Assembly: GCF_025567345.1 (NCBI RefSeq) | Contig: NZ_JAOQJS010000004.1 | Location: forward strand, 62,001-126,000 | Length of the DNA: 64,000 bases | Direction of reading: 5' to 3' | Source: Coprococcus ammoniilyticus | Lineage (GTDB): Bacteria > Bacillota > Clostridia > Lachnospirales > Lachnospiraceae | Part shown: piece after piece, positions 27,287-36,385 of the stretch | Numbering within the stretch: the first letter of the stretch is position 1 | How the letters are laid out: the number at the start of each line of letters is the position of its first letter | The notes under the pieces: generated by a model | Told to the model about the DNA's origin: nothing | Databases searched by the model: none | The model's input: the letters and a program-made list of their open reading frames with translations, nothing else | Program-made: the position numbers and the translations under genes

Positions 27287-27312
27287 GCAAACACAGAAAA
27301 GGAGAATTAGCT

Positions 27313-28155
27313 ATGAGTGAAGGAAAAGTAATGCAGACAGGAACAACAGGAGAACAGGCTAAAACAAAGGTAGGAGTACAGGGAGTACCGGAGACGATGC
27401 TGCAGACTTTATTTGCAAGAGCGGCAGAATCCGAAAAAGAGAATCACCATATCTATGATAAGAAAGCGATCGAGATCGTATCACAGTTAGATTATGATTT
27501 CTCAAAAGCAGAATCCGATAAGCTGATGAGCAGCGGTGTAATTGCGAGAACGATCGTGCTGGATCGTCTGGTAAATGATTATCTGACCAAACACCCGGAT
27601 GCCATTGTTGTAAATATTGCCTGCGGACTGGATACCCGTTGCTACCGGATGAAGGGAAAATATCAGCGTTGGTACAATATCGATCTTCCGGAGACCATGG
27701 ATATCCGAAGCCGTTTCCTTGAGGAGAATGGTCCGGTTTACCAGATCGCAAAGTCTGCAACTGATCCATCTTATACGGTGGATATCGAGTATCATGGAGA
27801 ACCGGTTCTGGTGGTGATCGAAGGTCTTACGATGTATTTAACGGAGCAGGATGTGCGGAAGATGTTTGAGATCATTGATCAGACATTTACACAGGCAAAG
27901 GTTCTGGTTGAGGTAATGGCACCATTTGTTGTGAAGCATATGAAAGAGAAGTCCATAGAGGGAAGCCGGGCGAAATTCATCTGGGGTGTGAAAAGTGGAA
28001 AAGCATTTCAGAGTGTTACACCTTCTTTCCGGAGCGAAAGAGATATCAGTCTGGTAGAGGGGATGAAAGAATTTGCTTCCATATATAAAGTGCTTGGAAA
28101 GATTCCGTCTGTAAGGAATTTTTCAAACAAGATTCTGGTACTGAATAAACGATAA
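27313..28155 (+). CDS. Class I SAM-dependent methyltransferase, LCM/PF04072-type
   Basis: The 280-aa protein has the family SAM motif VVNIACGLDTRCYRM followed by WYNIDLPETMDIRSRFL, characteristic of the leucine-carboxyl-methyltransferase and polyketide O-methyltransferase group. AAAAGGAGA precedes the ATG; a TTG further upstream lies within the operator. It is controlled by the adjacent TetR regulator through a shared operator. By family it methylates a hydroxyl or carboxyl group; the substrate, perhaps a xenobiotic that releases the repressor, is not shown. Confidence 0.85.
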   Translation: MSEGKVMQTGTTGEQAKTKVGVQGVPETMLQTLFARAAESEKENHHIYDKKAIEIVSQLDYDFSKAESDKLMSSGVIARTIVLDRLVNDYLTKHPDAIVVNIACGLDTRCYRMKGKYQRWYNIDLPETMDIRSRFLEENGPVYQIAKSATDPSYTVDIEYHGEPVLVVIEGLTMYLTEQDVRKMFEIIDQTFTQAKVLVEVMAPFVVKHMKEKSIEGSRAKFIWGVKSGKAFQSVTPSFRSERDISLVEGMKEFASIYKVLGKIPSVRNFSNKILVLNKR

Positions 28156-28184
28156 TTTATAAACAATAGGAGCTTGGAAAAAAC

Positions 28185-28214
28185 TTGACAATATCTTTTT
28201 TGTTGATGTATTTT
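28185..28214 (+). promoter_or_regulatory. Candidate promoter upstream of a gene remnant
   Basis: TTGACA followed after 18 bases by TATTTT. It precedes the truncated frame at 28267. Confidence 0.45.
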
Positions 28215-28266
28215 TGAAAAAAGCGAGACATCTCTCTTTTTTTAAATAAAAAGACAGAAGGCAGTT

Positions 28267-28341
28267 ATGAGATTTGACGAAAAAGGGCTTGAGATCGGTA
28301 AGACTTTGATGTTGTTGCCGGGACCTTGTTGTAATCGATGA
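28267..28341 (+). pseudogene. Truncated alpha/beta-hydrolase-like remnant
   Basis: A 24-codon frame starting MRFDEKGLEIGKTLMLLPG and CC ends in a stop. It resembles the first strand and oxyanion region of alpha/beta hydrolases, but the rest of the gene is missing. A terminator follows at once, suggesting that the middle and end of the gene were deleted while promoter and terminator remain. Confidence 0.45.
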
Positions 28342-28350
28342 ATGGATGGA

Positions 28351-28394
28351 GCAGCCGGTTTAATCGCAATACGAAGCGGAACCGGCTGCTTTGA
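28351..28394 (+). terminator. Terminator after the remnant
   Basis: GCAGCCGGTT pairs perfectly with AACCGGCTGC around a 19-base loop, followed by a short T-run. Confidence 0.7.
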
Positions 28395-28495
28395 TTGCAT
28401 TTATGGAGTGCTGGAAAATTCGGTGGGGGAGAGATAAAGAATATTGTAAGATTTTTGTTGAAAAGTCGTGTATATAGATAGAAGGAGGTATTTGA

Positions 28496-29056
28496 ATGGA
28501 TGACAAGGTGATTGTTCAGATGTATCTGGATAGAGATGAAAATGCGATTTTGAAAACAAAGGAAAAATATGAGGCGTACTGTTATGCAATATCAAATAAT
28601 ATTCTGGGAAATTATGAGGATGCACAGGAATGTGTAAATGATACTTATTTACGGGTATGGAATTCAATACCACCGCAAAAACCGGTTAGGTTGTCAACTT
28701 ATCTAGGGAAAATTGTAAGAAATCTTTCATTTGACAGATATAAGAAAAACACGGCGACCAAAAGGGGTGGAGGACAAACGAAATTGATCTTAGATGAATT
28801 AGAAGATATCATTTCAGAGAGAAATACTCCTGTGGATGAAGTAGAACGGAAAGAATTAATTAGAACTATAAATGAGTATCTGGCAAATGTATCCCAAAGA
28901 AAGAGGCAATTATTTGTATGCAGATACTGGTATGCGGATAGCATTAGAAATATTGCTGACAGGTATAATATGACGGAGAATTATGTATCGGTGATATTAA
29001 ATCGAATGCGGGCAGAATTACGCATATATTTGTCAGAAAGGGGGTTCGAATTATGA
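28496..29056 (+). CDS. ECF-type RNA polymerase sigma factor
   Basis: The 186-aa protein has region 2 in the first half (NYEDAQECVNDTYLRVWNSIP, then LSTYLGKIVRNLSFDRYKK) and region 4 at the C-terminus (SIRNIADRYNMTENYVSVILNRMRAEL). The spacer between them is long and charged. AAGGAGG precedes the ATG. Its stop overlaps the start of the next gene (ATGA), so the pair is coupled. It likely redirects RNA polymerase to a small regulon when released by the partner membrane protein. Confidence 0.9.
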   Translation: MDDKVIVQMYLDRDENAILKTKEKYEAYCYAISNNILGNYEDAQECVNDTYLRVWNSIPPQKPVRLSTYLGKIVRNLSFDRYKKNTATKRGGGQTKLILDELEDIISERNTPVDEVERKELIRTINEYLANVSQRKRQLFVCRYWYADSIRNIADRYNMTENYVSVILNRMRAELRIYLSERGFEL

Positions 29057-29766
29057 ACAGAGAAGATATGTTTGAGCTGTTGCAGGATTTGGATGGCCGA
29101 TATATAACTGAAGTAGATAGAAAGAAAAAACATGGCTGGATTAAGTGGTTATCGGTTGCGGCAGTAATAGTTATATTTATTTTTGCCGGATGTTTTATAT
29201 TGATAAGCAATCGAAAAGAAAATGCGTATAAGGTGATCGCATCTGAAGTGGGAAAAGAATATATGCAGCTCGGGGCAACGATGCCACAGATCCTATATTG
29301 TAATGACAAGAAAATAATTATGTATGACTACATAGGAATATGGGTATATGATTTTTCAAAAAATAACTTGGTTGGATATTGTGATTTTCGTCCGCTTGAT
29401 ATGACACAGATTCAGGGATATCCATATGTTTGTGTGAAAGCTGTAGAAAATGGAAAATTTGTCGAATTTTATATGTCAGATAACAGTAAAAGATATCTTT
29501 ATGATGTAAATAAGGATGAATTTAAAGAAGTAGCAACATATGATGAAATGCAGAAGGCATCAGATACGATGCCGGATGTATCGGCAGACCACTCTCTTTC
29601 AGAGTATGCATCTACCTATCAGATAGCAGATAAGACTTATATTTCTTATACATTAAATATAGAAGATAGTGCAAATGAGGTGCAGTATAAGGATCTGATA
29701 ATCTTAAAAGAAACAAATGGGAAACTGGAAAAATTTTTGCCATTTGCGACAGGTGGCGAAAAGTGA
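29053..29766 (+). CDS. Probable membrane anti-sigma partner
   Basis: The 237-aa protein has a short cytoplasmic N-terminus (MNREDMFELLQDLDGRYITE), one membrane helix at about residues 33-53 and an extracytoplasmic domain of about 185 residues. This layout and translational coupling to an ECF sigma gene indicate an anti-sigma factor, though no zinc-binding anti-sigma motif is visible. The external domain, rich in aromatic residues, may sense an envelope signal. Confidence 0.65.
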   Translation: MNREDMFELLQDLDGRYITEVDRKKKHGWIKWLSVAAVIVIFIFAGCFILISNRKENAYKVIASEVGKEYMQLGATMPQILYCNDKKIIMYDYIGIWVYDFSKNNLVGYCDFRPLDMTQIQGYPYVCVKAVENGKFVEFYMSDNSKRYLYDVNKDEFKEVATYDEMQKASDTMPDVSADHSLSEYASTYQIADKTYISYTLNIEDSANEVQYKDLIILKETNGKLEKFLPFATGGEK

Positions 29767-29890
29767 TAGCCGACAAGAATTTTTACATTTCAACTAAACT
29801 GCCGGCGCTTGTGATACGCATAGGTGTTGCCATACTGCCTCAAAAATAGTAAAATAAACTCAGATTTTGCCTGAATATGGGAGGCTTTCT

Positions 29891-32800
29891 ATGAATGAGA
29901 CAGTTATGATCAATGCATATATAGTCATATCAATTATTATTGCTGCTACAGATATATTATTAGCGGTAAAATCTTTTAAAAAGAATAAAACAACAGGTAG
30001 ATTTCTGGGGTTTGCCTGTATGGGTGCGGCTATTGTAGATATTAGTTATCTGATCAGTATCATAAGTGATTCCTATATGTGCATGGCGGCTATGTCGAGT
30101 ATATATTTTATAAGTATAGATTTTATGCTTGTCTCTCTTTTAATTTTCACGGTTTATTTCACAAAAGGAAAGTTTTCCGGATATGGGAAATGGATGTTAG
30201 CATTCTGCTTTTTATATTGTATATATGAATTGATCGTGTTTGCAGTTAATCCATTTATGGAAATTGCAATTGAATATAAACCACGGGATACGCTGATTGC
30301 AAAGTATAGCTATCAGATGAAGCCCTTGTATGAGCTCCATCTGATATTTTCGTATGTAATGGTGTTATTGGTGGTAGGTTTATTGATTCGGAAGATTTGC
30401 AAGATTCCGCAAGAATATCGTTGGCAGTATTTAAGTGTTATCATAGGAATTCTTATTATTGTAGGGTCAAATGCGATCTTTTTATTTTTACCGGGCGAAT
30501 CTGTAGTGAATTTACTGGACTATTCGATCGGAGGATACAGTGTAGTATCATTTATTATTTATTGGAGCTGCTTTGATTATTCCACACATGGGATGTTGAA
30601 TAAATTGAAGACAAGTATATTTGAAAATATAGGGCAGGGCATCGTTTTGTTTGATGATGACGAGCGCTTGATTCTGCATAATGAAAGAGCTGATTTTTTC
30701 CTGGGAGAAGAACTGTTGACCGGATGTAAAGATCTTCAGAGCTTTCTGGATGTATATGGATTGTCGTTTGATCCGGAATCAGATGACGACAGCTTTTCCC
30801 TGCAATGCTATGTTAAATTGGAAACGGAAGAAAAGACATTGCGGTGTGATGTAAAGAAGCTTGAAAATAAAAACGGCCATAAGATTGGTCAGATGTTTGT
30901 ATTTACAGATATCGCACTTGAGACGGATATGCTTACAGGATTTCAGAAATGGGAAAATTTCAAACAGCTTGCATTGGAAAAAAATGATCATTTTACGTTC
31001 CCGGTAGGAATTGCTGTATGTGATATTAATAGTTTGTCTGTTATCAACAGCACACTTGGGAAAAAAGCAGGGGATCAGAAGATCCGGTTGTTGTCGGAAA
31101 ATATGAGAACCTGTTTTCCTGAAAGGGCATATTATGTCAGAGGAACCGAGGCACATCTTATAGCATTGTGTAGCCGAAGCAGTGAAGATGAGATGGCAGT
31201 ATGTGCCGGAAAACTTAAGGAGAAGTTCGACGGAAGTATTCAGTACGCAGTCAGTGTAGTAGAAGATGAGACACACAGTATAGTTGAAAGCATTCGAAAT
31301 ACAACTAAAGCTATGCGTACAAAGAAATTAGTAGACAGCAAATCCATTCATTCGGATATGCTGGCATCTCTGATACGGGCACTTGAGGAATGTGACAGTG
31401 ATACGGAGCATCACGTTCGCCGTACACAGATTATGGGTGCAGAGCTTGGTAAACGTATAGAGTTATCCGATATACAGCAAAGCCGCTTGTCCCTTCTCTG
31501 TCTGCTTCATGATATCGGAAAGATCGGTGTTCCGATGGAGATATTGAACAAACCGGGAAAACTTACCGATGAAGAATGGAAGATCATGCGTTCACATGTT
31601 GAAAAGGGCTACGATATTGCAAACAGTAATGTAGAATTGAAGCAGATCGCAGAGGAAATCAGACATCATCATGAAAGATGGGATGGAAAGGGCTATCCGG
31701 ACGGACTGAGCAGGGAGAGTATACCGGTACTGTCACGTGTAATTGCTGTTGTTGATGCATTTGATGCGATGGTAAGTGACCGCCCATATAGAAATGGAAT
31801 GCCTGTATCCGATGCACTTGAAGAATTAAAAAAATGCGCCGGAACACAATTTGATCCGTTTATTGTTTCCGAGTTTATTCAAATGATATCAGAGAATTAT
31901 TCTGATACCGTAAAGGGAGTTCATAAGTTCAGGCAGGAGAAGGAAAAGCCTCAACACAAACAAGTGGCAAAACCGGAGGATAACAGTACACTTCAGGAAG
32001 CATTCTGTGTACATACAGTGCAATGCAGCAGATATTTGCTGGATGGTTCATGGAATATTTTGTCTGTGGATGATAATTTCGAGAAGCTGACAGGTTATTC
32101 CGGTGAGGATGTAGAAAAAAATTCCATGAATCAGATGGACCTGATCCCAGAAGCTGATCGGACAGAATATTTGTGCCGGACAAATGCCAATCTGGCTAAG
32201 AGTACATATGTATTGCAGGAACACAGACTCCATCGAAAGGATGGAAAGGATATTTATGTCTTTTGCTATGGACGTGTCTTTTACGATTCGGCAGTTAAAC
32301 AGGATCGTGCAGAGATTATTATTTCAGATGTATCGAGTACTTATTCCATGAAGATCCTGACAGATGCAGAGCAGAATAAGGCAGAAGTCAGATTGCGGAA
32401 TTGGGAGAATACATATCGTACAGATTCCCTGACGGGCCTTTTGAATCATGCGGCTTTTCGGAATGATATGGAGATGAAGCTGTTATCAGGTGATTTTAAT
32501 GCAATGATGATCATGATAGATGTTGATAAATTTAAGCAATATAATGATACCTATGGTCATCATAATGGTGATAAATATCTGATCTTAGTCGCCCAGACAT
32601 TGCTTGCGTCTTTACGAAATGAAGATTTTGCCAGTCGTATGGGTGGGGACGAATTTGCGGTAATGATGTTCTTTAATAAGAGTGTGCCGGAGAAGGCGAT
32701 CAAAGAACATGCCCAGCAGATATTTGACAAAGTAAATCTGACAGTAAAATCTGCAGAGGGAGGTACCGGCATCTCTATGGGCGCAGTCATCGCTAAGTCA

Positions 32801-32905
32801 GAAGCAACCTTTAACCGGTTATATGAGGAAGCAGATAATGCATTATACGAGGCGAAGGAAAGCGGAAGAGGCAGACTGGTCGTGAAGGAGCATGGGGAAA
32901 AATAA
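29891..32905 (+). CDS. Membrane c-di-GMP turnover protein: 7TM-degenerate GGDEF-HD-GYP-PAS-GGDEF
   Basis: The 1004-aa protein combines opposite activities. Order seen: about seven membrane helices (1-215), a PAS-like linker, a degenerate GGDEF domain where the signature is RGTEAH (about 325-465), an HD-GYP phosphodiesterase domain with LLHDIGKIGVP and HHERWDGKGYPDGL (about 480-675), a PAS domain (about 710-830) and a C-terminal GGDEF domain with intact RMGGDEF and an RxxD inhibitory site five residues before it (RNED). It can in principle both make and degrade c-di-GMP. GGGAGG supports the ATG at 29891 over an upstream TTG. It starts 124 bases after the anti-sigma gene. Confidence 0.9.
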   Translation: MNETVMINAYIVISIIIAATDILLAVKSFKKNKTTGRFLGFACMGAAIVDISYLISIISDSYMCMAAMSSIYFISIDFMLVSLLIFTVYFTKGKFSGYGKWMLAFCFLYCIYELIVFAVNPFMEIAIEYKPRDTLIAKYSYQMKPLYELHLIFSYVMVLLVVGLLIRKICKIPQEYRWQYLSVIIGILIIVGSNAIFLFLPGESVVNLLDYSIGGYSVVSFIIYWSCFDYSTHGMLNKLKTSIFENIGQGIVLFDDDERLILHNERADFFLGEELLTGCKDLQSFLDVYGLSFDPESDDDSFSLQCYVKLETEEKTLRCDVKKLENKNGHKIGQMFVFTDIALETDMLTGFQKWENFKQLALEKNDHFTFPVGIAVCDINSLSVINSTLGKKAGDQKIRLLSENMRTCFPERAYYVRGTEAHLIALCSRSSEDEMAVCAGKLKEKFDGSIQYAVSVVEDETHSIVESIRNTTKAMRTKKLVDSKSIHSDMLASLIRALEECDSDTEHHVRRTQIMGAELGKRIELSDIQQSRLSLLCLLHDIGKIGVPMEILNKPGKLTDEEWKIMRSHVEKGYDIANSNVELKQIAEEIRHHHERWDGKGYPDGLSRESIPVLSRVIAVVDAFDAMVSDRPYRNGMPVSDALEELKKCAGTQFDPFIVSEFIQMISENYSDTVKGVHKFRQEKEKPQHKQVAKPEDNSTLQEAFCVHTVQCSRYLLDGSWNILSVDDNFEKLTGYSGEDVEKNSMNQMDLIPEADRTEYLCRTNANLAKSTYVLQEHRLHRKDGKDIYVFCYGRVFYDSAVKQDRAEIIISDVSSTYSMKILTDAEQNKAEVRLRNWENTYRTDSLTGLLNHAAFRNDMEMKLLSGDFNAMMIMIDVDKFKQYNDTYGHHNGDKYLILVAQTLLASLRNEDFASRMGGDEFAVMMFFNKSVPEKAIKEHAQQIFDKVNLTVKSAEGGTGISMGAVIAKSEATFNRLYEEADNALYEAKESGRGRLVVKEHGEK

Positions 32906-32925
32906 TATAGTATTTATGTTTATAG

Positions 32926-32958
32926 ATGGCATTCTAACAGGAAGTGTTAGGATGCCAT
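32926..32958 (+). terminator. Hairpin after the c-di-GMP gene
   Basis: ATGGCATTCTAACA pairs with TGTTAGGATGCCAT (one G-T) around five bases. No T-run follows, so it may stabilise mRNA or reduce access to the next gene rather than terminate. Confidence 0.5.
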
Positions 32959-32978
32959 AAGAAGTTTGGAGAATTTTA

Positions 32979-33353
32979 ATGACAAAAGAGGAATGGTATA
33001 AGCAGCTATTTGAGAGACTTGGTAATTCCAAGTTCCGAAGCAGCTTTCATTTAAAGCAGAAGGACATTGATTACATAAATGAAAAAGGACTGGATACTAT
33101 AAGGCAGCATGCGCAGGATTTCATTGCAAAGCGGGAAGCTCCGGCGGTTATTCCAAACGATGGAAAACAGACGCCGATGAAAGGGCATCCGGTATTTATC
33201 GCACAGCATGCAACTGCAACCTGCTGCAGGGAGTGCATCCGAAAATGGCATAAGATACAGCCGGGCAGGAAATTGAGCCAGATACAGCAGGAGTATCTTG
33301 TGGATGTGATCATGACCTGGATTCAGAGAGAGATGGAGAGAAATAAGGATTAG
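32979..33353 (+). CDS. DUF4186 family protein
   Basis: A 124-aa protein with the layout of DUF4186: an N-terminal SKFRSSFHLKQKDIDYI, a central TPMKGHPVFIAQHATATCCRECIRKWHKI with paired Cys and His, and a C-terminal helix. The Cys/His residues could bind a metal. Function is unknown. It stands alone between the c-di-GMP gene and the Fic region and probably marks the edge of the core chromosome on this side. Confidence 0.75.
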   Translation: MTKEEWYKQLFERLGNSKFRSSFHLKQKDIDYINEKGLDTIRQHAQDFIAKREAPAVIPNDGKQTPMKGHPVFIAQHATATCCRECIRKWHKIQPGRKLSQIQQEYLVDVIMTWIQREMERNKD

Positions 33354-33416
33354 ATAGGTAAAAATAATATTTCTTTAATTGGGATAGAATACTATGAGAT
33401 AATTCGCTTAATTTGT

Positions 33417-33445
33417 TGACTATTCCCTTAATTAACACTATTATT
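33417..33445 (+). promoter_or_regulatory. Promoter of the first Fic gene
   Basis: TTGACT and TATTAT with a 17-base spacer, set among repeated CTTAATT motifs that could bind a regulator. Confidence 0.7.
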
Positions 33446-33472
33446 TAAGGAAAAGAAAGGAGAAGTAAGGGA

Positions 33473-34519
33473 ATGCGAAACTTCAATTATTCTGCAATTA
33501 AATATCAGAAATGGGATTCAGAGATTTTAGGGTTAATTGCTGCTATTTATAAAGAAGCTGGAAAACAGGAGATGTATTTGAAGCAGCGTCCAGAGGAACT
33601 TGATAAACTTGTAGAGATTGCAAAAATACAAAGTACCGAGGCATCTAATGCTATTGAAGGCATTGTTACGACGAGTACCAGAATTCGTCAGCTTGTTGAA
33701 GAAAAGACAACACCTAAGAACCGGGATGAGCAGGAAATTGCGGGTTATCGTGATGTGCTGAATGTTATTCATGATAGCTTTGATGCGATTCCTATTACAA
33801 AAAATTATATTTTGCAACTGCACAAGATGTTATATAGCCATATGAACAATCCGCTTGCAGGGCAAACAAAGAATGTACAGAATTATATTAGTGCTACTTA
33901 TCCAGATGGACATGTTGAAGTGCTGTTTACACCACTTGCTCCATTTGAAACACAGGAGGCACTCGACAGAATCTGTGAGGAATACAATCGTGTCATAGGA
34001 AATATGGAATTGGAGCCACTTATTGCCATTTCTGTTTTTATACATGATTTTCTATGCATTCATCCTTTCAATGACGGAAATGGAAGAATGAGCCGTCTGC
34101 TCACTGCATTACTGCTGTATCGGAGTGGATTCTATGTTGGAAAGTATGTCTCATTGGAAGCAAAGATTGCCAAGAATAAAGACCTGTACTATGAGGCTCT
34201 TGTTGCGGCTCAGCCGGGCTGGCATGATGGAACAGAAGATGTAGTGCCATTTATCAAATATTTACTTGGAACCATCCTTGCTGCCTATAAAGATTTTGAA
34301 GACAGAATGGCGTTGGTTGAAATAAAACTACCTGCACTTGAAATGGTACGGAGAGCAAGTCATAATAAAATTGGACGTTTCAATAAGCAGGATATACGGG
34401 AGCTATGCCCTACACTCAGTGACAGTTCTATTGAAGGTGCACTGCGAAAATTGGTTGCATCAGGAGAATTGAGGAAAGAAGGAAAAGGAAAAAATACCTG
34501 CTATTTTGGGGTGAGGTAG
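33473..34519 (+). CDS. Fic-domain protein with N-terminal inhibitory helix
   Basis: Fic enzymes usually transfer AMP from ATP to a hydroxyl of a target protein. The 348-aa protein has an N-terminal inhibitory motif (SNAIEG, fitting [ST]xxxE[GN], about residues 58-63), the Fic motif HPFNDGNGRMSR at about 204-215, and a C-terminal winged-helix-like domain (KQDIRELCPTLSDSSIEGALRKLV). The layout matches self-inhibited class II Fic proteins. GGAGAAGTAAGGG precedes the start. No antitoxin gene is needed because inhibition is in cis. The target is unknown. Confidence 0.9.
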   Translation: MRNFNYSAIKYQKWDSEILGLIAAIYKEAGKQEMYLKQRPEELDKLVEIAKIQSTEASNAIEGIVTTSTRIRQLVEEKTTPKNRDEQEIAGYRDVLNVIHDSFDAIPITKNYILQLHKMLYSHMNNPLAGQTKNVQNYISATYPDGHVEVLFTPLAPFETQEALDRICEEYNRVIGNMELEPLIAISVFIHDFLCIHPFNDGNGRMSRLLTALLLYRSGFYVGKYVSLEAKIAKNKDLYYEALVAAQPGWHDGTEDVVPFIKYLLGTILAAYKDFEDRMALVEIKLPALEMVRRASHNKIGRFNKQDIRELCPTLSDSSIEGALRKLVASGELRKEGKGKNTCYFGVR

Positions 34520-34614
34520 GTGGTTGATTTTTTGTAAATATGAATTGGGGTAAGGGGTGGATTCATAACAGGATTTTGTCTGAATACTTATCCAGATGAC
34601 CAAAACTAAAATAT

Positions 34615-34652
34615 AATTACCAACCGTCAAATTCGATGGTTGGTAATTTTTT
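34615..34652 (+). terminator. Terminator after the first Fic gene
   Basis: AATTACCAACC pairs with GGTTGGTAATT around a 12-base loop and runs into T's. Confidence 0.88.
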
Positions 34653-34815
34653 AGAGTTTTCTGCATCGGCAAAAACAACAGAAGGATAGAAACAAAATAT
34701 GGATTTGTTGCCGATAATGTGGTATACTAACTATAGTAAACGTGATTTTTGAAATCATGATAATAAAAGGCTCACAGAATATGCTTTTTATCGTGTGAAA
34801 GGAGGAGAGCGGTAG

Positions 34816-35706
34816 ATGCGATATCTTTCAGTTGCTGAAATGGCAAAAAAATGGGATGTATCTGAACGTAGTGTAAGAAATTATTGTGCCCATGGTCGTG
34901 TGCCGGGAGCATTTCTTACCGGAAAGACATGGAATATTCCGGAAAATGCAGAAAAGCCGGAGCGCACTAACAAGAAGAAAGAAAAACCAACGACCTTATT
35001 GGATGTTTTGCAGGATGAGAAGGCGAATAAATATGCTGGAGGCATTTATCATAAGACACAGATTGATTTAACATATAATTCAAACCATATGGAAGGCAGT
35101 CGGCTGACCCACGATCAGACCCGATATATTTTTGAAACCAATACTATTGGCGTAGAAAAAGAAGTGCTAAATGTGGATGATGTGATCGAAACGGCAAATC
35201 ACTTCCGTTGCATTGACATGATTATTGATCATGCGAAAGCAACTTTGACAGAGAAATTTATCAAAGAACTTCACTTGGTTTTGAAGAATGGCACCAGCGA
35301 TTCTAGAAAAGAATGGTTTGCTGTTGGAGATTATAAGAAACTTCCGAATGAAGTCGGCGGCAGGGATACAGCCCTTCCGGAAGAAGTTGCCGATAAAATG
35401 AAGACCTTACTGGCGGAATACAACGCCAAAGAAGAAAAGACCTTTGAGGATATTCTGGACTTCCATGTGAAGTTTGAGAGGATTCACCCGTTCCAGGATG
35501 GAAACGGTCGTGTGGGAAGATTGATTATGTTTAAGGAGTGCTTGAAATACAATATTGTTCCATTTATTATCGAGGATAATTTGAAAATGTTTTATTATCG
35601 AGGATTGAAAGAATGGGACAATGAAAAAGGGTATCTGACTGATACTTGCCTGACAGCACAAAATAGATATAAAGCATACCTGGATTATTTTAGAATTGCA
35701 TATTAA
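34816..35706 (+). CDS. Fic-domain protein with N-terminal helix-turn-helix
   Basis: The 296-aa protein begins with a MerR/excisionase-like DNA-binding segment (LSVAEMAKKWDVSERSVRNYCAHGRVPGA), then a lysine-rich linker, an inhibitory motif SNHMEG at about 89-94 and the Fic motif HPFQDGNGRVGR near 222-233. GGAGGAGAG precedes the ATG. The added DNA-binding part suggests that it may regulate its own expression or act on DNA-bound proteins. It is 296 bases after an unrelated Fic gene; the two are not close duplicates. Confidence 0.9.
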   Translation: MRYLSVAEMAKKWDVSERSVRNYCAHGRVPGAFLTGKTWNIPENAEKPERTNKKKEKPTTLLDVLQDEKANKYAGGIYHKTQIDLTYNSNHMEGSRLTHDQTRYIFETNTIGVEKEVLNVDDVIETANHFRCIDMIIDHAKATLTEKFIKELHLVLKNGTSDSRKEWFAVGDYKKLPNEVGGRDTALPEEVADKMKTLLAEYNAKEEKTFEDILDFHVKFERIHPFQDGNGRVGRLIMFKECLKYNIVPFIIEDNLKMFYYRGLKEWDNEKGYLTDTCLTAQNRYKAYLDYFRIAY

Positions 35707-35895
35707 AAGTGAAAATACTGCGGCACAATATCGTGCGACAGTTCCTGTGAATGCGGATATGCTACTTCTGGAAGATCGGATCGGTAGACAAGATGTATGG
35801 AATGACAAGAGATATGTTTTGAAAATTAGGAATTGATGAATGATAACACAACTTCAAGAAATAAAAAGGCTGCTGATTTTTTTACAAAAGAAATC

Positions 35896-35923
35896 TTGAC
35901 AGTAACATTGAATGCTGTACAGT
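35896..35923 (+). promoter_or_regulatory. Candidate promoter directly before a terminator
   Basis: TTGACA and TACAGT with a 16-base spacer. The predicted start near 35930 is only a few bases before the hairpin at 35937. Confidence 0.5.
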
Positions 35924-35936
35924 AATATTAACAGAA

Positions 35937-35982
35937 CCCACCACGCCTCTGATTTTTATGCGCAACCCGGTGGGACTTTTTT
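35937..35982 (+). terminator. Terminator or attenuator just after a promoter
   Basis: CCCACC pairs with GGTGGG around a loop containing GC-rich minor pairs, followed by ACTTTTTTA. Transcripts from 35930 would be about 50 bases unless read-through is allowed. Confidence 0.55.
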
Positions 35983-35984
35983 AC

Positions 35985-36385
35985 TTATGGGGTATTTTAC
36001 GTATCAGTATCCAAAACAAATATTAACAATGATAAATGAAAAATGTCCGGGTGTTGCTATTAATACTGAAGAATATACAACGTATGGTTTTAGAAATTGT
36101 TTGGGTTGTATTTTAAAGAATAGTTTTTCTTTTAATGGACCGATAATAAGTGAGTTAGGAAAAGAAATTAGCACTGTAGATGTGTATGCAGAGTATTGTG
36201 AGGAAAGAGAAAAAGTTACACTTGATGATTTAAAAAATATCCTCGGATATGAATACAAGCATTATATATTGGGCGTCTGTAAGGGAGAAAACTATACGCT
36301 TAAAAAAACTTCGCCCGATAGAGCGCCAGATGACAACACCCTTATTTCTTCTAAGATGTGTACAGATTGGCTTATCTATCCGTGA
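35985..36385 (+). CDS. Unrecognised AT-rich protein, possibly truncated
   Basis: The frame is open from 35912 but runs through the terminator-like hairpin, so a start at 35985 (MGYFTYQYPKQILTMINEKC) is plausible, giving 133 aa. The protein is rich in Tyr, Cys and Lys. Its last ~20 codons overlap the start of a phage tail-chaperone gene in another frame, which suggests that its true 3' end was lost at a recombination joint. Base composition is more AT-rich than the flanks. No family is recognised. Confidence 0.4.
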
